Shown: positions 9,201 to 17,304 of the stretch, in pieces | Numbering within the stretch: position 1 is the first letter of the stretch | Layout: each line of letters starts with the position of its first letter | Assembly (NCBI GenBank): GCA_040768585.1 | Contig: JAXGMQ010000001.1 | Location: 1,674,001 to 1,738,000, forward strand | DNA: 64,000 nucleotides | DNA from: JAXGMQ01 sp040768585 | Lineage (GTDB): Bacteria; Caldisericota; Caldisericia; JAAYUI01 | Reading direction: 5' to 3' | Notes under the pieces: generated by a model | What the model was told of the DNA's origin: nothing | Database searches by the model: none | What the model saw: only the letters and a program-made list of their open reading frames with translations | Position numbers and translations under genes: made by a program

Positions 9201-12149
9201 ATGAAGAGATATCAAGTTGGTATTCTTTTGATAGTGTTTCTGTGGAGCACAACAATCTCGGCTTTTGAGCCTGTACATTTTGTCTCCTCTCCCACAAGAC
9301 TCAATATTGACGTAGATGCATCGCTGTGCGTTGGTGGATTGAGGTTTGATGCATATGACACCGAAGATTTGCCACACCTTTCTGCTGTGCCAAACTACAG
9401 GGTTGGACTTGTTCCAATAGCTCCTGGCACAGAAATCTGGGGCACAAACATATCGAGACTCTTAACAAATCAGGGATTCACAGAATACATGGGACGTAAT
9501 TACCCAAATCTCAGACTCTATGAGGTTGGTGAGCAGTATGATCTATTCAGGGAGGGCGCTCTCATCTCGGATTCTAGACTCTACAACATGCTTGTCAACT
9601 CTGGCTCAAGCGATACCTCAACTGAAGAAAACCTGAGAGATGCAATGTCGCTGTCCGGAGTCAGTTGGACTCTCCCCGCGTCTGAGGATAACTTTGAAGA
9701 GGTCGAGGTCTACCCTGGTGGAAAAAAGAATATTGACATAGGCAGCTATTTTATGGATGAGATGAACAGAGCCGATGGCAAAGCGCTCGAATCTGTTGCG
9801 CAGGGGTTCATCCCAAATACTGGATTTGCCAAGGGTGAAACACATTTTATAACCTGCAATCCATACACTGCTGTACCCGTTGTATATGCAACGGACAGAT
9901 ACATGGACTTCCATTTTAAACCCATTGGAACAGTGTTTGTGAAAAATGGATCAAATGTAGTGACCCAACCAGGCTCTGAACAAGCTTGCGCTGTCAAATT
10001 CAAACATGTCGACACCTCGATTCAAAACATCCAATCCAATCTCGGATTTGATGGAGTGACAAGTCTCAACATCAAAGCTGATGTGAGGTACACCGGTGAG
10101 TATAGATTCGACTACATGATTGACCCTCCTGTGATTGGAGGTTTTGCAAACCTGCCGGCGCAATACACAAACTTTGGCATGGCGACAATGCACGACACTG
10201 AGGGAAATGTTCATCTTGTTCAGTCTCTTCCATCGCTTCGCAACTTCTTCAGGTGGCTTCCACACACAGACCATGGTTACACAAACCAGAAGTTGCTCAT
10301 AAAACCTGCTGTCTTTCAGAAAGTGTTTCAAGACTCGGTTTTGTGGGAATTCTCGCATTTTGAGGTGACATATCCAGTCCCTACCCTGAATGAGGGAGTG
10401 CTTTTCGTCTCGGAGGAAACAGCAAAAGTTGAGGGTGTGAAATTTCAGGAAATCTCGATGGGTGAGGTAGCGTACTTCACCTTCACAAACCTTCCGTGGC
10501 TTGAAGGGGAGCCAAACACTTTCTATATCGAATCGGTTGACAGACCATACATGGTTGAGGCTGTTTATGAGCCAGGAGACCTTTCACCTCGTGGCAAGGA
10601 GGTTGTCGCCGAGTCAACAAGACTCACACTCAACTGGGCGGTCACGAACGAGATGAAAAAACTTGCCGCTGTCAAAGAGCGCGAGTGGGGAGAAAACTGG
10701 TGGAACAAGGGATTTCCAACCTACTACAATGTGAAGATAACAGGCGATGGCGGCTACAACAGGGATATCAAGAAAATCAACCCGACACAAGAGAGCGTTG
10801 TTGTCGATGAGCTTGAACCCGGCAAGACCTACAAATGGGAACTTGAAACCTGGGCGTCAGATGACAATGGCTCTGGCACACAGCTCTCGGTCTGGAAGTC
10901 AGAACCTGTATCGACCATCCCTTTGCCAAATTTGGTTGGACACTGCGCGTCAACCTCTGCAATTAAGTTGAAAACGAGAGTAGACGATGATGGTGATGAG
11001 GTATGGTCAATTCAATTGCCAATGCTTTACACGCTGGGTTCGGCGCAGCTTGCTCCTTTTAAGTTTGAGGCGAGTCCGGGAAAGAGGATGACACCAATTG
11101 ACTTGTATTCACTCAGTTTTGTAAATGTGCGCTCTGATAATATGACCAAAATGATAGTTGCCGACATTAAAATTAGGGAATTTTACAACAGCTTTGAAAA
11201 GGATGAATCGCAGAGAAATGTTATTCATGTTCATTTCCTTCCTCAGAAAGTAATGGTGAAAGCTGTCGCTGTAGATGGTTTATTCAAGCCAATCGGAGCT
11301 GCGATTGGAGGGCAAATCGGTTCATGGTGGCCAGCGGCTGACGGACAGCTCAAGGAATCCCCAATCAGACTTGTTCAAGCCCCCCTGATGTACAAGGGCA
11401 ATAGACTCTATAGATTTAAGGAATGGAAGTGGAACGGCAAAATTCAGGCTGCAAAGATGCCCTTTGTCGATCCGGTAAATGGAGTCAATATTCTGATGGT
11501 CAAGGTGATGGGGTGCCAAGATGATCCTGACAACCCCGTGATTCCAACCATCTATGCTGTCTATGAGGAGATTGAGGTTGACTGTTTCAGCGTCGCTGTC
11601 GAATTTGCCGTCAATTGGAATACAATCGGCTACGATTTCAAGGTACCCATCTCTCCGTCTGAGGGTGATTGTCCCAACGACACAACCAGGTTCATGGCAG
11701 GAACGAAAGTATCAGTTGGCCCAGTTCCGGCTGAGATTAAACACAACGACCTGAAATACCGTTTTGTTGGTTGGATTGTGGGTGACCAGGTATATCCAAA
11801 TACGCCGAAGCTGGCTCTCACCATGGATTCTGACAAGATGATTCTGGCGAACTATCAGCCGTCGCAAGACAGATTCCAGCTGATTTTCTATGCTGTTACT
11901 GGAAGCAAGCATGCAAGGCTTGACACCAAAATCTTCCCCGATCCTGACAGGGATGGATTATATCAAGCTGGCACGATGGTGGAGATTGGGCCTGTGCCAA
12001 AGAGTCTTGATGAGGGTTTGTACGTCTTTGTTGGTTGGTCGGTTGATGGTGACATGAAACCCCCTACGGAGGACAACCAAAAGATCCAGATTACGATGGA
12101 TACAAGTCACAAGGTGACGGCGGTGTATCAGAAGACGAGGAGGGACTAG
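9201..12149 (+). CDS. Large secreted protein with FN3-like domain and InlB-type B-repeats
   Basis: The product is 982 residues. The ATG at 9201 gives a signal peptide (MKRYQVGILLIVFLWSTTISAF) and lies 7 nt after a -10 box; TTG 9180 and the ATG at 9192 are less likely. The first ~460 residues are a unique beta-rich region. A fibronectin-III-like domain spans about 463-573 (TLNWAV...YNVKITG...LEPGKTYKWEL). About 671-980 hold three repeats related to divergent InlB B-repeats: 'AGT.V.VGPVP...YRFVGW.V.......LTMDSDK...A.Y'. These domains are usual in adhesins and wall-exposed proteins. No sortase motif is seen. The next gene, a TIR protein, starts 2 nt after the stop and its Shine-Dalgarno lies inside this gene, so they are co-expressed. 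Confidence 0.85.
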   Translation: MKRYQVGILLIVFLWSTTISAFEPVHFVSSPTRLNIDVDASLCVGGLRFDAYDTEDLPHLSAVPNYRVGLVPIAPGTEIWGTNISRLLTNQGFTEYMGRNYPNLRLYEVGEQYDLFREGALISDSRLYNMLVNSGSSDTSTEENLRDAMSLSGVSWTLPASEDNFEEVEVYPGGKKNIDIGSYFMDEMNRADGKALESVAQGFIPNTGFAKGETHFITCNPYTAVPVVYATDRYMDFHFKPIGTVFVKNGSNVVTQPGSEQACAVKFKHVDTSIQNIQSNLGFDGVTSLNIKADVRYTGEYRFDYMIDPPVIGGFANLPAQYTNFGMATMHDTEGNVHLVQSLPSLRNFFRWLPHTDHGYTNQKLLIKPAVFQKVFQDSVLWEFSHFEVTYPVPTLNEGVLFVSEETAKVEGVKFQEISMGEVAYFTFTNLPWLEGEPNTFYIESVDRPYMVEAVYEPGDLSPRGKEVVAESTRLTLNWAVTNEMKKLAAVKEREWGENWWNKGFPTYYNVKITGDGGYNRDIKKINPTQESVVVDELEPGKTYKWELETWASDDNGSGTQLSVWKSEPVSTIPLPNLVGHCASTSAIKLKTRVDDDGDEVWSIQLPMLYTLGSAQLAPFKFEASPGKRMTPIDLYSLSFVNVRSDNMTKMIVADIKIREFYNSFEKDESQRNVIHVHFLPQKVMVKAVAVDGLFKPIGAAIGGQIGSWWPAADGQLKESPIRLVQAPLMYKGNRLYRFKEWKWNGKIQAAKMPFVDPVNGVNILMVKVMGCQDDPDNPVIPTIYAVYEEIEVDCFSVAVEFAVNWNTIGYDFKVPISPSEGDCPNDTTRFMAGTKVSVGPVPAEIKHNDLKYRFVGWIVGDQVYPNTPKLALTMDSDKMILANYQPSQDRFQLIFYAVTGSKHARLDTKIFPDPDRDGLYQAGTMVEIGPVPKSLDEGLYVFVGWSVDGDMKPPTEDNQKIQITMDTSHKVTAVYQKTRRD

Positions 12150-12151
12150 AA

Positions 12152-13105
12152 TTGGGAGAGAAGAAGTGGGATGTTTTTATTTCAGCATCAAAAAGAAATA
12201 AAAGTATTGTATCTGAACTCAAAGACATCCTTGAAAGAGATGCTATAAGTTATTTTTGGTTTGAAGACACTATTGAATACGCAGGTCAAGATAACTTATC
12301 AAAGTGTCTCAATGCAATAAATGCCTCTCGTAATTTTGTAGCAATAATTACGGAAGACTATTACAACAGTAATTTGTGCATTGAAGAAATAAAGTATGCG
12401 AGAAACTCTCAAGCAAGCAAAGGTGACATAAATGTTTATCCGTTTAGGTTTGAGTCATCGGTTGATTTTAATAGGTTACCTGTGTCTGTTCGAGATATTG
12501 ATATACCACTTGTATGTGGGGTAAACGAAGTGCGGAAATTTCTTTTACAGAAGATACGTACAGATAAAATAGCTTCACAGACGTTTGGTGATAATATGTC
12601 CGACATTTTGCACACAAAAAATGGAGTAAAAATCCAAGATAAAATATACATAAAAGAATCTATCTCCCTGACGTCATTTATTGGTGATTTTATAAAAGAG
12701 TATCCCCACGTTAAGAGGATACTTCAAAAGTATGGGAGATTAATTGAAACCGTGATTGATACTCCATCAAAAAATATTAGAGTATCTTCAACTCAGTTTA
12801 TAAATAGAAATATCGTATTAACACTCTCGTTCCAAGTCTATTGCATGGATTTTCAAAATGACTTTGTTCATGAGATTGAGAAAAAGGCAATAATGTTTAA
12901 GGATGAATTACACATTGTTTTCACAAAAGATCCTGTTGAAAAATTCTCCTCAAGCAGATCAAAGATGGAAGAAGATGGGGTACTTAGTAGACCAATTGGT
13001 GCTGGGTACAATGGAATGCTCATTTTTATCTACGCTCCCAAAGAATGTGATGAAGTTCTTCTTGAAGATAGAATCAAATATGTGATTAATAAGTATATCT
13101 CATGA
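12152..13105 (+). CDS. TIR-domain protein with unknown C-terminal domain
   Basis: The product is 317 residues. The TTG start at 12152 is fixed by ggaggg about 7 nt upstream. Residues 5-135 are a TIR domain: WDVFISASKRN (strand A/BB loop), FVAIITEDYYNSNLCIEEI (the C-x2-E motif, with Glu79 at the position of the catalytic Glu in TIR NADases), and a late strand YPFRF. Many bacterial TIR proteins are NAD-cleaving or signalling effectors in antiphage or cell-death systems; activity here is inferred only from the retained Glu. Residues 165-317 match nothing I recognise. It is coupled to the upstream surface protein and its end overlaps the convergent membrane-protein gene by 6 nt. Confidence 0.85.
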   Translation: MGEKKWDVFISASKRNKSIVSELKDILERDAISYFWFEDTIEYAGQDNLSKCLNAINASRNFVAIITEDYYNSNLCIEEIKYARNSQASKGDINVYPFRFESSVDFNRLPVSVRDIDIPLVCGVNEVRKFLLQKIRTDKIASQTFGDNMSDILHTKNGVKIQDKIYIKESISLTSFIGDFIKEYPHVKRILQKYGRLIETVIDTPSKNIRVSSTQFINRNIVLTLSFQVYCMDFQNDFVHEIEKKAIMFKDELHIVFTKDPVEKFSSSRSKMEEDGVLSRPIGAGYNGMLIFIYAPKECDEVLLEDRIKYVINKYIS

Positions 13106-15088
13106 ATTCTTTCGTAGAATTCTCGTTATTCCCTTCTTTGATTTTTGGGTATACATCGTTCCTGTGCCAAGTGCGGAATAACCCCAACCCCTTGAGAATT
13201 CGCTGTAGTTTTGACCTTCGGGGGTTTTATCGCCGTCTGATTCATAGTCTCTGAGGTAGACGTTAAGCATCTCTTCTGTGATTGTGGGGCTATCAAAGAA
13301 TATCCAGTTTGGCTCAACAAGGTTGTTGGTGATGAAATGTTTTTCCTCTGGATTGATGGTGGGTTCGATGAAGTCGAGATACTTTTCAAAGTAGTCGACA
13401 ATCTCGTCCATTATTGATTGAATCTCTATGAACGTGTAGTTGCGGATTTTCCACGGAATGATGGGTATTGGGTTGTATTCAATAAATTGCATCAAATAAA
13501 CATAGCTTCTGAAGAAATCGAGACCTTTGTTCCTGGAGTTCCCGATGTGATACCTGATCATAAACCTGGTTTGCTCCTCAAGCGATAGCCATATCTGCCG
13601 ATTTCGAGTTTTTGAAGGTGGAATCCTTGATAGGCGATATCTAGAGAAGCAGGCAGCGAGGAAATAGAGGGCGATTGAGCATTTTCTGTGGTACTCGTTG
13701 CCAGAGAGCGAAAGCGTATGGATAGTGTCGATGAGTAACTTAAGAAGATCGTTGGCTTTGTTTGCGAGGGCGGTGTCTTCTAAGACCTCCTCCGACATTC
13801 GCAGGAGTGTTTTGTCTAGTCTGCCAATGCAGATTCGGATGAGAGACACAAAGGAAATCATTCTGTTTTCGATGTCAACATCCTCAAGATATCCATCTCC
13901 GGTGTGGTAGTAGAGGTTCTTAGATATCCTATCTGTCATCCAGTGAATGATACTGATTTCGCTCATCACCTCACATCCAAAGAGTGTTCTGTTGATGTTG
14001 GCAGAGTTCTTGAGGAATATTGAGTAGATTGACCGAATTGACGTTGATATCAGCTCAAAATCAGCTGTCTCAAGAACTTTCATGAGCAACGCTTCACTGA
14101 TTCTGTATCCGTGCATCACGAGCCAGAAAGAAAATTCGTCGCTTTTGTGCTTATCTTTTGGTGTTTTTGAGAGGAATATATTGCACTGCATTATGAGGTC
14201 GTGAAGTATTTCGAGTTTGATTCCGCCAAGCTCAGATGCTCGTTTGTTTCTGTTTGGGTGGTATGCTCCAAGGTCACAAATCACATCGATTAAACCAAGC
14301 ATCCCCGTCACGTCCACAATCTCGAGTTCTCTCTTGTAAGCCGTCATGTCAAGATTGAAAAAGGAGGCGTCCCCGCTGGCTCTTTTTGCTTCGCGTCTGA
14401 CTTTGCCAAACAGAAGTAGCTTATCCTTCTCCTTCTCTGGCAATACGTCTTTGAGCGAAATTCCGTCCCACGAGGAGCAAAGGGTGTCGCGCAGCCAAGG
14501 GTAGTGATTGGGGTGGTTCCTCAGTTGTACTTGTAGATTCTCAAATACTTCCCTTTGAAAATCGCGTTTGAGTATGATGAAGCTGACGTGGTTGAACACC
14601 GATGCAATAAGAAAGACTGAACTGGCAAGCATAACAATGGAGGCAATTATCAGATACTTCGGAGTAAGGAGTGGGGAGAAGAGTATCAATCCAATACCAA
14701 TAATGCCTGTCGCCATAAATGATACCGCTTTGTCAATGCAGGCGAGTTTTGTTGTTATGAATGACTTTGATATCGTCATCCCGCCAAATAGCTTGAAGAT
14801 GAAAAAAATATCGATTGCGGTTAGGAATACCATCATCCACGCCAGGTACACAGATGCAGATTCTGCGTAGTGGTACATCAGAGAGTTGATATCAGTCAAT
14901 GAATCTGGCAATAGTAATACCACACATCCAACAGCAAAGAGTGATAGTGCAACGGCCTGGAACCTGGAAAAAATGAGATTCACTGTGTCGATTTGTTCAT
15001 CCCATGGTCTCTTGTAGGCCATCCAACCCGCCACAGCGAGAGATGAAACCGCCAGAACCAATATAACCCACATCCCTACGATACCCAT
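13100..15088 (-). CDS. Unknown membrane protein with five N-terminal helices and long cytosolic tail
   Basis: The product is 662 residues. Five hydrophobic helices fill residues 1-190 (for example MWVILVLAVSSLAVAGW and MATGIIGIGLILF). The remaining ~470 residues are soluble, mostly helical and charged, with no motif I recognise. The ATG at 15088 is 7 nt from a plausible -10, so the mRNA may be leaderless; ATG 15073 is an alternative. Its 3' end overlaps the TIR gene by 6 nt in convergent orientation. Local GAATTC-containing inverted sequence at the junction might act as a weak two-way stop. The function is unknown. Confidence 0.75.
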   Translation of the reverse strand: MGIVGMWVILVLAVSSLAVAGWMAYKRPWDEQIDTVNLIFSRFQAVALSLFAVGCVVLLLPDSLTDINSLMYHYAESASVYLAWMMVFLTAIDIFFIFKLFGGMTISKSFITTKLACIDKAVSFMATGIIGIGLILFSPLLTPKYLIIASIVMLASSVFLIASVFNHVSFIILKRDFQREVFENLQVQLRNHPNHYPWLRDTLCSSWDGISLKDVLPEKEKDKLLLFGKVRREAKRASGDASFFNLDMTAYKRELEIVDVTGMLGLIDVICDLGAYHPNRNKRASELGGIKLEILHDLIMQCNIFLSKTPKDKHKSDEFSFWLVMHGYRISEALLMKVLETADFELISTSIRSIYSIFLKNSANINRTLFGCEVMSEISIIHWMTDRISKNLYYHTGDGYLEDVDIENRMISFVSLIRICIGRLDKTLLRMSEEVLEDTALANKANDLLKLLIDTIHTLSLSGNEYHRKCSIALYFLAACFSRYRLSRIPPSKTRNRQIWLSLEEQTRFMIRYHIGNSRNKGLDFFRSYVYLMQFIEYNPIPIIPWKIRNYTFIEIQSIMDEIVDYFEKYLDFIEPTINPEEKHFITNNLVEPNWIFFDSPTITEEMLNVYLRDYESDGDKTPEGQNYSEFSRGWGYSALGTGTMYTQKSKKGITRILRKNS

Positions 15089-15095
15089 GTCTGTT

Positions 15096-15124
15096 ATGGT
15101 AACAATTTTTTAGATTGTTGTAAA
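15096..15124 (-). promoter_or_regulatory. Promoter of the five-helix membrane protein, probably leaderless
   Basis: On the minus strand TTTACA, a 17-nt spacer and TACCAT lie 7 nt before the ATG at 15088. There is no Shine-Dalgarno. Confidence 0.4.
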
Positions 15125-15205
15125 CACCTTGTGAAATGGTAATACTGCTAAGGTTGTATTTCTTTCCCAGCTGCTATAAGATTTCGCAACAGAGGATGAT
15201 TATCG

Positions 15206-15850
15206 ATGCCAGATAAATTCAAATGGATTTTAGTATTGGTGGCTGTGCTGCTTGCGGTCGCGGCCTATGTTGTGACATCCTACTTTCTGTCTGTTTGGCC
15301 GTTTTCGAAAACTGTGACAACGGTGGGTGACAAGGTGTCAAGCATCCTTTCCTCTTTAGGTTCAGATGATGGCACTATCGAAGGAATCGACGAAAGAACC
15401 TATGAAATTGCCTCTGGCGAATTGACTATTTATGGTGATTTTGCAATTACCTTCCCAAAAGACTGGATTGTGTTTGATGTCGATCATTCTGGCGTCCTAT
15501 TTGCTCTTGATCTGGAGAATCCAGACACCTCAATCTCTGTTGCCACTTTGCCTAACGAACAATTGGGCTTTGGATATGGTACGGCTGCTGAGATACAAAC
15601 CTCTCTGCAAAAACTTTTTGGTGATTTCTATAGCGACTCATCTATTGAGGAGACTGAATATCTTGGAAAGAAATGTTTTCTGCTTTCCAAGTCAGCAGAC
15701 GATGAAACCTCTCCAGGTATTTCGAGTTTGACTCTTTTTGTTCCTGGCGATTCAACTTCATATCTAGCCAGTGGAAGATTCCCCGTCGCATCGGAGGATA
15801 TGGAGACTGTAGAGTCCGTTCTTTCGAGTTTTCTCCCTGTGGGTGAGTGA
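15206..15850 (+). CDS. Membrane-anchored protein with PsbP/Mog1-like domain
   Basis: The product is 214 residues with one N-terminal transmembrane helix (about residues 8-30, WILVLVAVLLAVAAYVVTSYFL) and a soluble outside domain. The order FAITFPKDWIV..., a strand pair around SISVATLP, a helix 'TSLQKLFGDFY', then GKKCFLLSKS...LTLFVPGDSTSYLASGRF and a final helix resembles the PsbP/Mog1/DcrB fold, which is often found in anchored bacterial proteins of unclear role. The start has gagga about 10 nt upstream; a TATAAG box at 15174 may be its -10. The WYL regulator begins 3 nt downstream, so they form one unit. Confidence 0.65.
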   Translation: MPDKFKWILVLVAVLLAVAAYVVTSYFLSVWPFSKTVTTVGDKVSSILSSLGSDDGTIEGIDERTYEIASGELTIYGDFAITFPKDWIVFDVDHSGVLFALDLENPDTSISVATLPNEQLGFGYGTAAEIQTSLQKLFGDFYSDSSIEETEYLGKKCFLLSKSADDETSPGISSLTLFVPGDSTSYLASGRFPVASEDMETVESVLSSFLPVGE

Positions 15851-15853
15851 CTC

Positions 15854-16789
15854 TTGCTCCAGCTGATTAGGATTGTTCAGCTTCTTAATCTGCTTGACGA
15901 TAAAACCTTCACGTGCGCTGACAGGCTTTCGTGCCAGCTTGAGATATCGAGAAGGACTGTGATACGGGATATCCACTCACTGAAAGACGCGGGTGTAGCA
16001 ATTGAATCATCCGGAAAAGGCTACAGGTTAGTATCGAGTGATATTCAATCAAAACTCTCCCTTTCTGGTGAGGATAAGTTCACGCTGCTCGCGGGTCTCC
16101 AGTTGCTCATTGACACTAAGGATCCATCTCTACAGGTGGTAGCCTCCAGACTCGCCACAAGGCTCATCGACAATCACACCAATATTGCGATGATTCCCTC
16201 TATAAAACGCGCTCAGGTTGAGACAGGCAAGGTGGTCTCAAAGCTCAGACGGCTGAGGATGGCTGTCTGGATGAGAAAAGCTATCACCTTCTATTATCAA
16301 AAACCCAGTCAGGGAAGTGATCCTGAGAAGCGAGAACTTGAACCGCTGGCAGTGTTTTTCAGGCGACACGCCTATTATGTCGTGGGTAGAAAGTGCGATA
16401 CGAGTGATTTGAGAACCTACAGGGTCTCTCGAATTTCTAGATTGAAGGTTACTCGTATTACTTTTAAGAAGGATGATTTCAATCTTGGTGAGTACCTTCA
16501 AAACGCATTTGAATTCAATACAGATGGGCCTATAATGGACGTCGAGATTCTGTTTTTGCCAGAGGTTGCTCAGTTTGTCAAAGAGCTCGTGTGGCATCCC
16601 AGGCAGAAAATAGAGGTCAATAGTGATGGTTCTGTGATGTTTTCTCTTAGGGTTGCTGTCAACTCCGAGATTGTGCGTTGGATTCTTGGCTATGGCAGCA
16701 GCTGCATTGTGAAGAAGCCACAGTTGCTGATTGACCTTGTGAAAGAGCAAGTAGATTTGATGAAGGAGAACTATTTGGGAGGATGCTAG
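15854..16789 (+). CDS. WYL-domain transcriptional regulator (HTH-11 type)
   Basis: The product is 311 residues from a TTG start 3 nt after the previous stop. Residues 3-60 are a winged helix (RIVQLLNLLDD...LSCQLEISRRTVIRDIHSLKDAGVAIESSGKGYRL), the DeoR/HTH_11 class. Residues 130-215 are a WYL domain (ITFYYQKP...ELEPLAVFFRRHAYYVVGRKCD...TYRVSRI). A C-terminal WCX-like extension follows. WYL proteins sense nucleic-acid or nucleotide ligands and regulate stress, DNA-repair or defence genes. Cotranscription with the anchored PsbP-like protein suggests that gene as a target or sensor partner, by inference. Confidence 0.88.
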   Translation: MLQLIRIVQLLNLLDDKTFTCADRLSCQLEISRRTVIRDIHSLKDAGVAIESSGKGYRLVSSDIQSKLSLSGEDKFTLLAGLQLLIDTKDPSLQVVASRLATRLIDNHTNIAMIPSIKRAQVETGKVVSKLRRLRMAVWMRKAITFYYQKPSQGSDPEKRELEPLAVFFRRHAYYVVGRKCDTSDLRTYRVSRISRLKVTRITFKKDDFNLGEYLQNAFEFNTDGPIMDVEILFLPEVAQFVKELVWHPRQKIEVNSDGSVMFSLRVAVNSEIVRWILGYGSSCIVKKPQLLIDLVKEQVDLMKENYLGGC

Positions 16790-17304
16790 GCTCTTCTGCA
16801 TGAGCGTGTAGCTGTTTGTCATAAATAAAAATCTCAATATGTAAATGTTTTGTTTGATGATTCTTATCACGAGAAAATACAACAACTTATAATAACTCGA
16901 TAGATAACATAATATATTGATATGTTGTTGTAAATAATAATATCAGATAATCTATATATATTACAGCATATAAATGACTATATTTAATGATATACAATGA
17001 TATATAGATATAAATATAGATAACTATCTATATTAGATTACTATGATATATAAATATATAAGAATCTATAATACTCAATATAATAGATATAAAATATAGA
17101 ATACATATAAATATCATTATTTACATACATCAATGTACTAATAGATATGCAATAATATTATAAACTTGACAGAGAATAGATTTTATGCTATTTACACACC
17201 GGAAGTATAGTTAGCATTCCTATACGATATATGAAAGCGCTTTCAGTTGATATTTGAACCACTCAACCTAGAAAATCGTATAGAATGCCAAGGGGGTTGG
17301 TGAT
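16790..17304. other. AT-rich spacer of about 515 nt
   Basis: From about 16890 to 17170 the sequence is almost only A and T, with many short ATATAT and TATAGAT runs and no coding signal on either strand. TTGACA occurs at 17166 without a good -10. The right part carries the operator-like palindrome at 17232 and the Shine-Dalgarno (gggggttggtg) of the next gene. Confidence 0.5.
17232..17245. promoter_or_regulatory. LacI/CcpA-type operator palindrome (cre-like)
   Basis: TGAAAGCGCTTTCA is a perfect 14-bp palindrome with the central CG typical of LacI-family operators. It agrees with the known catabolite-responsive element consensus. It lies 60 nt before the start of the glycosidase-like secreted protein, a fitting target for sugar or catabolite control. 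No LacI-family gene is in the window. Confidence 0.6.

Noticed and set aside
12152..13105. Naming the TIR gene as a specific antiphage system
   Set aside because: No partner such as a Thoeris ThsA, cyclic-nucleotide synthase or Argonaute is adjacent, so only the domain can be called.
16890..17170. AT-rich island as a replication origin
   Set aside because: No DnaA boxes were seen and no dnaA, dnaN or parAB genes are nearby. SMC lies more than 29 kb away.
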